This document shows, one piece after another, positions 1 through 7,380 of a stretch of DNA of 19,146 nucleotides. This DNA comes from an uncultured Campylobacter sp. (GTDB lineage Bacteria; Campylobacterota; Campylobacteria; Campylobacterales; Campylobacteraceae), in contig NZ_CAJPMA010000026.1 in NCBI RefSeq assembly GCF_905371695.1, positions 1 to 19,146 of the forward strand. The letters run 5' to 3'. Position numbers and translations under genes: made by a program. Below the pieces are notes generated by a model. That model saw only the letters and a program-made list of their open reading frames with translations, ran no database searches and was not told the DNA's origin. Every line of letters begins with the position of its first letter. Position 1 is the first letter of the stretch.

Positions 1-546
1 GTCTTGGCTTTGGGCGGGGTTGTCGCTTGAATTTATAAATTAAAAGAAAAAGAAAAGGCAAAAGCCGCACCGAAAGAGGAAGTCGCGCCAGATACGAAAT
101 CTGCGGCAAAGCCAAAAGATGCTAAAACGGCGCAGCCTGCGTCTAAAACCGAGCCTAAAAAAGAGGTAAAATCCGAGCAGGCTCAAAAAGAAAAAACTCA
201 GGCAAAAGACGATAAAAAAGCAGAGGCAAAGCAAGAGTCTAAAATCGAGCAACCTAAACAAGAGGCTAAAACGACCGAAAAAGAGCCTGAAAAGTCCGCT
301 GCTAAACCGCAAAGCGCAAGCCTAGGCGGCGGTACGTATATACAAGTGACTGCGGTTAGCAAATTTGACCCGAATAACGCGCTAATCGCAAAACTAAAAG
401 CGCAAGGCTACGGATATCAAACCGTAAAAGTAGGCGAGATGACGAAGGTGTTAGTGGGGCCTTTTGAAAGCGGCGAAGTAGCGGGCAAGCTAGACGCGAT
501 TCGTAAAAACATAAATAGCGGCGCATTTATTTATAGGGCAAAATAA
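1..546 (+). pseudogene. SPOR-domain envelope protein, 5' end missing, frame broken by in-frame TGA at 28-30
   Basis: The frame enters from the left edge. It reads a hydrophobic stretch (VLALGGVVA), then TGA, then IYKLKEKEK, an 80-90 residue Lys/Glu/Ala/Pro/Gln-rich linker, and a C-terminal SPOR domain (about 333-543, with YIQVTAVSKF and KVLVGPFES) ending in TAA. The architecture is one membrane anchor, a periplasmic linker and a SPOR domain that binds denuded septal peptidoglycan. The TGA sits where a membrane-boundary Trp (TGG) would be expected, and 171 codons after it stay open, so the lesion looks recent or is a sequence error. Restarting at the GTG at 346 would give a SPOR domain with no export signal. 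aroE starts 9 bp downstream; I recall the same SPOR-aroE pair in C. jejuni (Cj0404-Cj0405). I am confident of the family but not of whether the gene works. Confidence 0.8.
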
Positions 547-555
547 GGCAAAGCA

Positions 556-1344
556 GTGCGAATTTTCGCGGTTTTCGGCGATCCGGTAGAGCATTCGATC
601 TCGCCTAGATTGCATAATAACGCCATCGCCGCGCTAGGGCTTGATGCGGTATATTCGCGTTACCGCTTAACCGACGGCTCGCGGCTGGCGGTAAAATTTC
701 TCGAACTCGGCCTAAGCGGAGCGAACGTAACGATACCGCATAAGGAGCAAGCTCTGGCGCAGGCTGATTTTGCGTCCGAGATCGCTAAAAGATCGGGTTC
801 GGCAAATACGCTAACGCTAAAAGACGGCAAAATTTACGCTTATAATACCGACGCACCCGGATTTATGCGCGCGATAAAGCCTTTCGGCGAGATAAAAACC
901 GCGCTGATAATAGGCGCGGGCGGAACCGCAAAAGCGCTAGCCTACGCGCTAAACGATGCGGGCGTACGAGCGGAAATTTTAAACCGAAGCAAAGAGCGGT
1001 TACAGAGTATTAGTCGCGATTTTAGCTGTTTTAGCTGGGAAAATTTTTCTCCCAAAGGTTATGATTTAATAGTAAATTCTACGAGCGCGGGGCTAAAAGA
1101 CGACACGCTGTGCGCTCCGATAGAAATTTTAGAACCTACGATAAAGGCTTCGAATTTTGCCTTTGACGTTATTTATAACCGCGCTACGCCGTTTTTAAGT
1201 CTAGCGCAAGCAAATAACCTAACTTGTAAAAACGGCGCGGAAATGCTGCTATTTCAGGCGGTTGCGGCGCTAAATTTATTCTACGAAAATTCCTTAAACG
1301 AGGCTAGGATCGAAGCCGCGATGAGAGAAGTGTTTAAGCTTTAA
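556..1344 (+). CDS. aroE: Shikimate dehydrogenase (NADP+)
   Basis: This enzyme reduces 3-dehydroshikimate to shikimate with NADPH in the chorismate pathway, in the cytoplasm. The 262 residues match the usual AroE length. Visible motifs are the shikimate-binding SxS in HSISPRLHN (about residues 13-21), the catalytic Lys in GANVTIPHKEQA, NTDAPGF with the catalytic Asp, the NADP-binding GAGGTAKA with NRSKERL after it, NSTSAG, FDVIYNRATPFL, and the C-terminal NGAEMLLFQA. The start is GTG at 556, with AAGGCAAAG just upstream overlapping the end of the SPOR gene. No ATG lies near the N-terminus, and the protein must begin around MRIFAVFGDPVEHS to keep the first strand. It is probably cotranscribed with the SPOR gene. 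Confidence 0.96.
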   Translation: MRIFAVFGDPVEHSISPRLHNNAIAALGLDAVYSRYRLTDGSRLAVKFLELGLSGANVTIPHKEQALAQADFASEIAKRSGSANTLTLKDGKIYAYNTDAPGFMRAIKPFGEIKTALIIGAGGTAKALAYALNDAGVRAEILNRSKERLQSISRDFSCFSWENFSPKGYDLIVNSTSAGLKDDTLCAPIEILEPTIKASNFAFDVIYNRATPFLSLAQANNLTCKNGAEMLLFQAVAALNLFYENSLNEARIEAAMREVFKL

Positions 1345-1525
1345 TGCTTTTAAATATTGTTTATCGCGCCGTAAATTTTAAGCTAGCGCTTTGTCGTAAA
1401 ATTTAGCAAATTTTATTCTTCGGCATTTACGGCGATGGGTCGCTGCGCTAAAATTTGCAGTCTTTACGTTTGCCGTTTGGTATTTTAAGAAATTTTAATT
1501 AGATATTGTTTAAGAGTCTTATCTG

Positions 1526-1556
1526 TTTTATTCTAGGTTTTGGCATAAGAATAAAA
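1526..1556. repeat. Inverted repeat, 9-bp arms (TTTTATTCT / AGAATAAAA)
   Basis: The perfect 9-bp arms at 1526-1534 and 1548-1556 are separated by 13 bases. The stem is very AT-rich, so as RNA it would be weak. It could be a protein-binding site or part of the termination zone after aroE. Confidence 0.5.
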
Positions 1557-1633
1557 TCTAACTAGGAAGAAAGGGAAAACGGCGCCCGTATTTTAGCATT
1601 TCAAAGAAGCCTATTAAAAAATTTAGCGCGGAG

Positions 1634-1667
1634 ATTTAGCAAGCGCTTCGGCATTTGCTTGCTAAAT
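1634..1667. terminator. Probable bidirectional terminator hairpin (ATTTAGCAAGC / GCTTGCTAAAT)
   Basis: The perfect 11-bp arms at 1634-1644 and 1657-1667 flank a 12-base loop. The plus strand continues with TTTT right after the right arm. On the minus strand the stem is followed within about 15 nt by a T-run (complement of 1617-1626). It lies 49 bp past the mnmC stop and about 290 bp past the aroE stop, so it fits mnmC best and could serve both. Confidence 0.55.
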
Positions 1668-1715
1668 TTTACGCGACCGAGCGTATCCGCAAACGACGAA
1701 ATTTAGCTATTGTCT

Positions 1716-3596
1716 TTAAGCTCGCCCGCGTTTTAGTTTTCTAATTAAAAACCGCGCCGGATGCAGCTCGTTAAATAGGCTTTTTTCTATACAAAGCGGT
1801 CGCCGCAAGACTAGGTCTGCGATCAGCCTCGCGCCTAGGACCGCCGTGCACAGTCCGCGCGAGCCGTGAGCGATATTTAAAAATACTCCGTGTTCGTATT
1901 TTGCTGGCTTATTATCATCTTTACGCTTGCTCCAAAATAAATTTTCATAAGCTTTTTCGTAAAATTCCCAGTCCGGCATCGCGCCGATAATAGGGAAGCG
2001 GTCGCCGCTATAACTTCTATATCCCACCTTGCCGCCGATAATTTCGGCGCGCGCAGGGTCTAGAAAGCTTACCGCTTTGCTTAAATTTTCTTCATCGTCG
2101 CTTCGGCGCAATTCATCGCAAATTTCGTTTCGCCCGTAAGTAGCGCCGACTACTTGTACGCCGTCTACGGAGGGGCAGACGTAGCCTTGCGCGCTTAGAG
2201 GTAGCGGGGTTTGAAGCAACGGGCGAATATGCGTAACCTGCCCGCGCACCGAGCTAATCGCCATTTTTTCTCGCCCGAAAATTTCCGTGCTGCGACTGCC
2301 GGTAGCAAAGATTAAAATATCGGTCGTTACGCATTTCACGCCGCCTCGCGGTAGGCTAAATTTTACGCTGATTCGCCCGTTTTCTAGGCGCTCGCGACCG
2401 ACGTATTCATGCGATAAAAGAAGGTCGAAATTTCGCGCTAATTCGCAGCAAGCGAGTTTAGGCCTCACGTAGGCGCCTCGCTTGATTAGCATCGCGGGGT
2501 AGGGCGACGCTCCGCCGTTAAAGCTAAAAATTTCATCCGCGCCCGCGCCCTCCCAGCCGGCGTATCTACGGCGTAAAAGCTCGTCGTAGGCGTACTCTAC
2601 GCAGCCGCTAAAATTTATATACTCCTGCGTAAGCGCGCTTTTATAAAAGCTTACGGCCTGTAAAAACGCGTTTAAATGCATTCGCCCTAGCGCGACGCCC
2701 GGTTTCGTAATTAGCGGCATGAGCGCGCCGCAGACGTTGCCGGAGCCGTTTGAAGCTACCTTGTCCGCCGCATCGGCGATCGTTACGGCAAAGCCCTCGC
2801 TTGCTAGCTCGCAAGCCGTAGCTAGCCCCGCGATGCCCGCGCCTATAATTAACGCGCGAGTTTCGCCGCTTTTAGGCGTATAGTTTAAGGCGCGCGCGAA
2901 CCACGGGTTTGCCGAATCTCGCGGCGCTTCTTTTAAAACCGCGCGGCTCATTTGGCGCTTTTTGCTGTAGCCTTGCGCAAGTTCTATTTCGAAACCCGCT
3001 TTTGCGAAATTTTCTTGCACGATTTTAGCGCAGGAGTAGCTTCTCGCTACGCCGCCCGGGCGCGTAAGCCGCGCTATTTCGCGAAAAACCGGCTCGCTCC
3101 ACATTTGAGGGTTTTTAGCGGGCGCAAAGCCGTCTAAAAACCATACGTCGGCTTTAAAGTCAAGCTCGCCCAGCATTCGCGAAATTTCGCCGAAGCATAA
3201 ATCAAGCGTAATATTAGGGGCGAATTTTATGCGAAAAATGCCCTCTATTATCGGCGGATAAAGCGAGATTAGGCGATTTGCGGCGGTTTTAAACTCGCCT
3301 AAATTTTGATAAATTTTAGCTAAATCATCGCTTGCGATCGGGTTTGCTTCGATGCTTACGAAGTGTAAAATTTTACCCAAATTCGCAAATTTGCTAGCCG
3401 TCGTAAGAAAATTTAACCCTGCGCCGAAACCCGCTTCGCCCACGATGAAGCGATCTTGCGCATCCCAAATTTCATCGATCGCGCTAGCAAAGACGAACTC
3501 GCTCTCCTTGCAAGGCGCGTCTGTATTAAAATAAACGTCGCCGTAAATTTCGCTAAACGGGGTCTTATCTTGAAATTTTAAACTCGCGGGTTTCAT
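1716..3596 (-). CDS. mnmC: Bifunctional tRNA mnm5s2U biosynthesis protein MnmC
   Basis: MnmC completes the wobble-U34 modification in tRNAs. The FAD domain removes carboxymethyl from cmnm5U to give nm5U, and the methyltransferase domain then makes mnm5U with SAM. The N-terminal MnmD part (about 1-225) has the SAM loop GEAGFGAGLNFL (53-64) and DGFAPAKNPQMW (155-166). The C-terminal oxidoreductase (about 245-626) has the dinucleotide motif GAGIAG (252-257) and the late GYRSYSGDRFPIIG segment. At 626 residues it is slightly shorter than the E. coli protein (about 668). The ATG overlaps the amidase stop as ATGA. I see no Shine-Dalgarno upstream, so translation is probably coupled to the amidase. 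It is the last gene of the minus-strand cluster. Confidence 0.95.
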   Translation of the reverse strand: MKPASLKFQDKTPFSEIYGDVYFNTDAPCKESEFVFASAIDEIWDAQDRFIVGEAGFGAGLNFLTTASKFANLGKILHFVSIEANPIASDDLAKIYQNLGEFKTAANRLISLYPPIIEGIFRIKFAPNITLDLCFGEISRMLGELDFKADVWFLDGFAPAKNPQMWSEPVFREIARLTRPGGVARSYSCAKIVQENFAKAGFEIELAQGYSKKRQMSRAVLKEAPRDSANPWFARALNYTPKSGETRALIIGAGIAGLATACELASEGFAVTIADAADKVASNGSGNVCGALMPLITKPGVALGRMHLNAFLQAVSFYKSALTQEYINFSGCVEYAYDELLRRRYAGWEGAGADEIFSFNGGASPYPAMLIKRGAYVRPKLACCELARNFDLLLSHEYVGRERLENGRISVKFSLPRGGVKCVTTDILIFATGSRSTEIFGREKMAISSVRGQVTHIRPLLQTPLPLSAQGYVCPSVDGVQVVGATYGRNEICDELRRSDDEENLSKAVSFLDPARAEIIGGKVGYRSYSGDRFPIIGAMPDWEFYEKAYENLFWSKRKDDNKPAKYEHGVFLNIAHGSRGLCTAVLGARLIADLVLRRPLCIEKSLFNELHPARFLIRKLKRGRA

Positions 3597-5080
3597 CGAT
3601 TTTTAGAAAAATAGCCGTCGATACCGTTTGCGATGCCGTTTGCCAGCGCGCTTTGATAGGCGTCGTTAAAAAGATTAGCGCCCTCGCTAGGGTGCGTAAT
3701 ATAGCCGATTTCGATTAACACCGCAGGCATTAGCGCGCCTACTAGCACCCAAAACGGAGCCTCGCGCACGCCCCCGTCGCTTACGTTGTGAAGCTTTCTA
3801 ACGCTCGTTAGCAACTCTCTGTGAATGTCTATGCCGAGTTTATTTGAAGCGATGATTTTCTCGCGGTTTAAGAAATTTAAGAAGGTCTGTTGCGAGAAAT
3901 AATTCATCTCTTCGATGTCGGATTTATTTTCGAGCGCGGCGGCGTTTTTACTACGCTCGGAGCGCGCGGGCGAGAGAAAAAATGTCTCGATGCCGTGCAT
4001 AGATTTGGCTTTGGCGGCGTTTGGGGCGGCGTTGGCGTGGATAGATACGAAAAGGTCCGCCATCTTATCGTTAGCGAATTTCGTGCGGTCGCGCAAATTT
4101 ATAAAAACGTCGTCGCTTCTAGTGTAAAAGACATTGTATCCTTTGGCGCTAAGCAGAGCGCCTAGCTTTTTAGCTACGGCTAGGACGGCGGTTTTTTCTT
4201 GCAGGGTGCCGTTTACGGCTCCGGGATCCGTGCCTCCGTGTCCAGGATCGATGACGACGGTCTTTTTAGTCGCGGCGTATCGCGGCGACGAGCCTAAATT
4301 CGGCGCGTTTTGCTTGCCTTTATCCTTTGCGTCGCCCGCATTTTTAGGGTTAGAAGCATCGGGCTTGGGGTTTTCTTGATTTTGAGCGTTTGCGTCCGTT
4401 TGTCGGGGCGCCTTTTGCAGCGGCTGGGGTAACGCTTCGTCGGCGATAAAATTTTGCAAGCCGACTACTAGCGAATCGCCTATAATTTTTGCGTTGATTA
4501 GCTTTTGCGTTTTGTCGTTAAACGTCACGCGAATAGTAGTCGGATCGTACTGAACGATACGAATTTCGTCGGTGATAAAATTTTTGTAGGTTAAATTTTT
4601 GCCGTTTACCGAGCCTTTTATGTCTAGGACGTTGCGGTAAACGCCTTTTTGATGAAGCGCGAAAGTTTTGAGCTTTTCGGCGCTTAGTTGCCCGTTAAAT
4701 TTTAGCACGAGGGTTTGATTTTTTTTCGTAGCGCTTAACAAAAATAGCTGCTTGCCCGCCGTTTGCTTTTCTTGCTTTTGTTTTACGGGTTGCGCGGGCG
4801 CGGCTTTTGCGCCGTTTAGCTCGTTTAGATCGCTTACGTAATCGCTAGCGTCTATTTTTAGCGCTCCGGCGCCCGATATTAGCCGCTCTAACGCCCGTTT
4901 TTGCGTCTCTTCGTCGCCGCTAAGTATCGCGCGCATGTAGGCTTGGCGGACGTCTTCGTAGAGCTCTTTTTTTTGAAGTTGCGACGAAGCGCTAAAATTT
5001 TTATCGAAATTTCCGAGCGCGTCGCCGCTTGCGATTAAAAGGCTAAAAAACGCCGAGAGCGCGACTAAAATTTTAAGCAT
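3593..5080 (-). CDS. amiA: N-acetylmuramoyl-L-alanine amidase (zinc, Amidase_3), exported
   Basis: This enzyme cleaves the amide bond between MurNAc and L-Ala to split septal peptidoglycan in the periplasm. The order is signal peptide (about 1-19, MLKILVALSAFFSLLIASG), a charged N-terminal region, an AMIN-like beta domain (about 110-215) that would target glycan, a Pro/Asn/Lys-rich linker (about 220-268), and the Amidase_3 domain (272-495). Expected zinc ligands are H281 (DPGHGGTDPG), E295 and H348 (VSIHANA); the catalytic Glu is E457 (VLIEIGYITHP). An insert of about 60 residues (roughly 372-432) between H348 and E457 is where the autoinhibitory helix lies in EnvC/NlpD-controlled amidases. 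The start ATG has AAGGCGAAG directly upstream and overlaps the preceding gene by 8 bp. FtsEX and an EnvC-like protein are in the same cluster. Confidence 0.93.
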   Translation of the reverse strand: MLKILVALSAFFSLLIASGDALGNFDKNFSASSQLQKKELYEDVRQAYMRAILSGDEETQKRALERLISGAGALKIDASDYVSDLNELNGAKAAPAQPVKQKQEKQTAGKQLFLLSATKKNQTLVLKFNGQLSAEKLKTFALHQKGVYRNVLDIKGSVNGKNLTYKNFITDEIRIVQYDPTTIRVTFNDKTQKLINAKIIGDSLVVGLQNFIADEALPQPLQKAPRQTDANAQNQENPKPDASNPKNAGDAKDKGKQNAPNLGSSPRYAATKKTVVIDPGHGGTDPGAVNGTLQEKTAVLAVAKKLGALLSAKGYNVFYTRSDDVFINLRDRTKFANDKMADLFVSIHANAAPNAAKAKSMHGIETFFLSPARSERSKNAAALENKSDIEEMNYFSQQTFLNFLNREKIIASNKLGIDIHRELLTSVRKLHNVSDGGVREAPFWVLVGALMPAVLIEIGYITHPSEGANLFNDAYQSALANGIANGIDGYFSKNR

Positions 5081-6161
5081 CTTCGCCTTGGGTTAGCTTT
5101 TTCATCAGCTCTTTTACGCTTATGATCTCGTTTAGCCTGTATCCGTTAGCGCCGGTGAAAAACAGTCCCGTGTCCTTTCGTCCCGCAAATGCGTCGTAAA
5201 GACGGTCTGCGATACAGTAGCCGACTTCTTTAGCTTCCTTGCCGCGCTGGCACGGGCTTACGCAGTTGCTTACGCAGCTGATTTTGGGCCCTTGACGTTT
5301 ATCCACTAAATTTAGCAAATTCGTCCTGACGCCGCGAGCCGGGTAGCCTACGGGGCTTTTGATTAGCTCGATGTCCTCTTTTTTGCAGTTTAAAAGTACT
5401 TGCTTAAATTCCTCCGAGGCGTCGCACTCGTGAGTGCCGATAAAGCGAGTGCCCATCTGTACGCCGTTTGCGCCTAGACTAATCGCCCTATCGATGTCGC
5501 TTTTATCCCAGATACCGCCTGCGGCAAATAGCGGGATATCCCCCCACTCTTTGATCTCGGCCGCTACTTGCGGGATTAAATTTTCTAGGCTATACGCGGG
5601 ATCTAGGCACTGCTCGTAGGTAAAGCCCTGATGACCGCCGCTAAGAGGCCCTTCAAGCACCACCGCGTCAGGAAGCCTACCGTAGCGCCCCTGCCAGCGT
5701 TTACAGATGATTTTTAGCGCCTTTGCCGACGATACGATAGGCACCAAAGCGACATCTGGGAAACCGACCGTAAATTCGGGCAAATTCGTAGGTAAGCCAG
5801 CACCCGTGATGATCACGTTTATGCCGTGGTCGCAGGCGTCTTTTACGATACGATCGTAGTCGTTGCTGGCGTATAGGATATTTACCCCAAGAGGTCTGTC
5901 GCCGCAAATTCTACGCGCATTATCGATAACGGCTTTTAGCCCCGCGCGCGAGTAAAAATTTCCGCTACCGTATGGCTTAGCGTTTAGCTCTTTGGTGATG
6001 TATTTTCGCCCTTCGTAGTAGCCAGTTCCCACAGAGCTTATGACGCCTAGACCGCCTTCTAGGCTGACGTTTCCGGCGAGCCTATCCCAGCTGATGCCAA
6101 GCCCCATTCCGCCTTGGATTATGGGGTGAGCTATCTCGTATTTTCCGATTTTTACCGACAT
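5073..6161 (-). CDS. Nitronate monooxygenase / 2-nitropropane dioxygenase-family flavoprotein
   Basis: This is an FMN-dependent TIM-barrel oxidoreductase of the NPD family, which also includes FabK. The N-terminus PIIQGGMGLGISW, the central GPLSGGHQGFT with the family His (about H177), and the phosphate-binding FAAGGIWD plus GANGVQMGTRF all fit. The physiological substrate cannot be read from the sequence: nitronate oxidation and an enoyl-ACP reductase-like role are both possible. A C-terminal Cys cluster (SCVSNCVSPC, then a further Cys 11 residues on) may bind metal or Fe-S. I prefer ATG at 6161 over the in-frame GTG at 6164, because ATG gives a TGATG junction with tyrS and about 7 nt spacing from AAAGG. 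Confidence 0.88.
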   Translation of the reverse strand: MSVKIGKYEIAHPIIQGGMGLGISWDRLAGNVSLEGGLGVISSVGTGYYEGRKYITKELNAKPYGSGNFYSRAGLKAVIDNARRICGDRPLGVNILYASNDYDRIVKDACDHGINVIITGAGLPTNLPEFTVGFPDVALVPIVSSAKALKIICKRWQGRYGRLPDAVVLEGPLSGGHQGFTYEQCLDPAYSLENLIPQVAAEIKEWGDIPLFAAGGIWDKSDIDRAISLGANGVQMGTRFIGTHECDASEEFKQVLLNCKKEDIELIKSPVGYPARGVRTNLLNLVDKRQGPKISCVSNCVSPCQRGKEAKEVGYCIADRLYDAFAGRKDTGLFFTGANGYRLNEIISVKELMKKLTQGEDA

Positions 6162-7366
6162 CACGTTACCTTTAATTTCGCAAATTTTCGCTTGCCTACC
6201 TGCAAGATATATTCGCCCGCTTCTAGCTTTAACTGCTCGTCGCTTAGCTTTTTTTGATTTATACTGACGGCGTTTGCGGCGATATCGCGGCGAGCCTGCG
6301 AGTTTGAGCTAGCTAGTCCGCACGCCGTTAGAGCCTCCACCACCCAAACGCCCGCTTTTAGCTCAAATTCGGCTATTTCGGTAGGAATTTGATTTTGAGA
6401 GTGCACGCGGTCAAATTCGGCCTTTGCTTCTTTTGCCGCCGCTTCGCCGTTATATCTGGCCGTGATTTCTAGCGCGAGAGCTTCTTTCACAGCTTTTGGG
6501 TGAGCTTTGCCGCTAGCTACGTCTGATTTTAAATTTGCGATTTCCTCGGTACTTTTTTCGCTTAAAAGCTCGTACCAGCGCCACATCAGCTCGTCGCTGA
6601 TACTTAGCGTTTTAGCAAACATATCGTTTGGCGCGTCGGTTACGCCGATATAGTTTCCTAGGCTCTTGCTCATTTTATTTACGCCGTCAAGCCCCTCTAA
6701 AAGCGGCATCATGATGACGGCTTGTTCTTTGCCGACGTTATAAATTCGCTGCAAGGTTCGCCCCATCAGAAGGTTAAATTTCTGATCCGTGCCGCCCATT
6801 TCGATATCGCATTTCATCGCGACGCTATCGTAACCCTGCAAAAGCGGATACAAAAACTCGCTGATAGATATCGGACTGCCCGCGTTTAGACGCTTTTCAA
6901 AGTCGTCGCGCTCAAGCATCCTAGCCACGGGAAAGGTGCTAGTTAGCTCCACGATACCCGCAGCCCCCAGCTCGTTACACCATTTTGAGTTAAACATTAT
7001 GCGCGTTTTGCTCGGATCTAAAATTTTAAACACCTGCTCCTCGTATGTTTTGGCGTTTTTCTTAACGGTGTTTGCATCAAGCTTTTTTCTAGTCGCCGAT
7101 TTGCCGCTAGGATCACCGATTTGCCCCGTGAAATCGCCTATCAAAAACTGCACTATTGCGCCGTGCTTTTGTAAAAAGGCCATCTTTTGAAGCACCACGG
7201 AGTGTCCTAGGTGCAAATCCGGAGCCGTCGGGTCAAAGCCTGCTTTAACGTAGAAATTTTCGCCTTTTTCGTAGTAGTTTTTTACTAAATTTTCTATGCG
7301 CTCCTCGTCTATCATCTCGGCGACGCCTTTTTTTATCTCATTTAAAATTTTTCGTAAATCTGCCAT
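6161..7366 (-). CDS. tyrS: Tyrosine--tRNA ligase
   Basis: This enzyme charges tRNA-Tyr with tyrosine in the cytoplasm. At 401 residues it is a normal bacterial TyrRS length. The class I signatures are HLGH (52-55, the HIGH motif) in DLHLGHSVVL and KMSKS (231-235) in NKMSKSLGNY. An S4 RNA-binding domain forms the C-terminus (about 340-401). The GDFTGQIGDPSGKS and MGGTDQKFN segments are typical tyrosine and ATP pocket elements. The start ATG has AAAGGAAG 3-4 nt upstream. It lies 14 bp after spoT and shares its stop with the next gene's start (TGATG). Confidence 0.97.
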   Translation of the reverse strand: MADLRKILNEIKKGVAEMIDEERIENLVKNYYEKGENFYVKAGFDPTAPDLHLGHSVVLQKMAFLQKHGAIVQFLIGDFTGQIGDPSGKSATRKKLDANTVKKNAKTYEEQVFKILDPSKTRIMFNSKWCNELGAAGIVELTSTFPVARMLERDDFEKRLNAGSPISISEFLYPLLQGYDSVAMKCDIEMGGTDQKFNLLMGRTLQRIYNVGKEQAVIMMPLLEGLDGVNKMSKSLGNYIGVTDAPNDMFAKTLSISDELMWRWYELLSEKSTEEIANLKSDVASGKAHPKAVKEALALEITARYNGEAAAKEAKAEFDRVHSQNQIPTEIAEFELKAGVWVVEALTACGLASSNSQARRDIAANAVSINQKKLSDEQLKLEAGEYILQVGKRKFAKLKVT

Positions 7367-7380
7367 CCGCTTCCTTTATT

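Larger units (their letters stand above)
1345..1715. other. Gene-free region between convergent aroE and mnmC
   Basis: This 371 bp AT-rich stretch lies between two convergent genes. I see no convincing ORF, tRNA or RNA family. It holds two inverted repeats (1526-1556 and 1634-1667) and several copies of the AAATTTAGC/GCTAAATTT-type word that is frequent across the window. It most likely serves as the transcription end zone for both sides. Confidence 0.6.

Noticed and set aside
28..30. TGA read as Trp (alternative genetic code 4)
   Set aside because: Trp is encoded by TGG throughout the other genes, and TGA is the functional stop of the amidase, tyrS and ftsX, where it forms ATGA/TGATG junctions with the next gene.
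40..312. A 90-residue minus-strand ORF rich in Phe, Leu and Arg
   Set aside because: It is the antisense of the Lys/Glu/Ala-rich linker of the SPOR protein; the composition is a mirror of AAA/GAA/GCx codons.
346..546. A stand-alone 66-residue gene starting at GTG 346
   Set aside because: It begins inside the SPOR domain, lacks an export signal and ribosome site, and the same frame continues upstream as the membrane anchor and linker of a larger protein.
3890..4379. Plus-strand ORFs of 70-91 residues opposite the amidase
   Set aside because: They are antisense shadows of the conserved amidase domain and linker, with no recognisable family or ribosome site.
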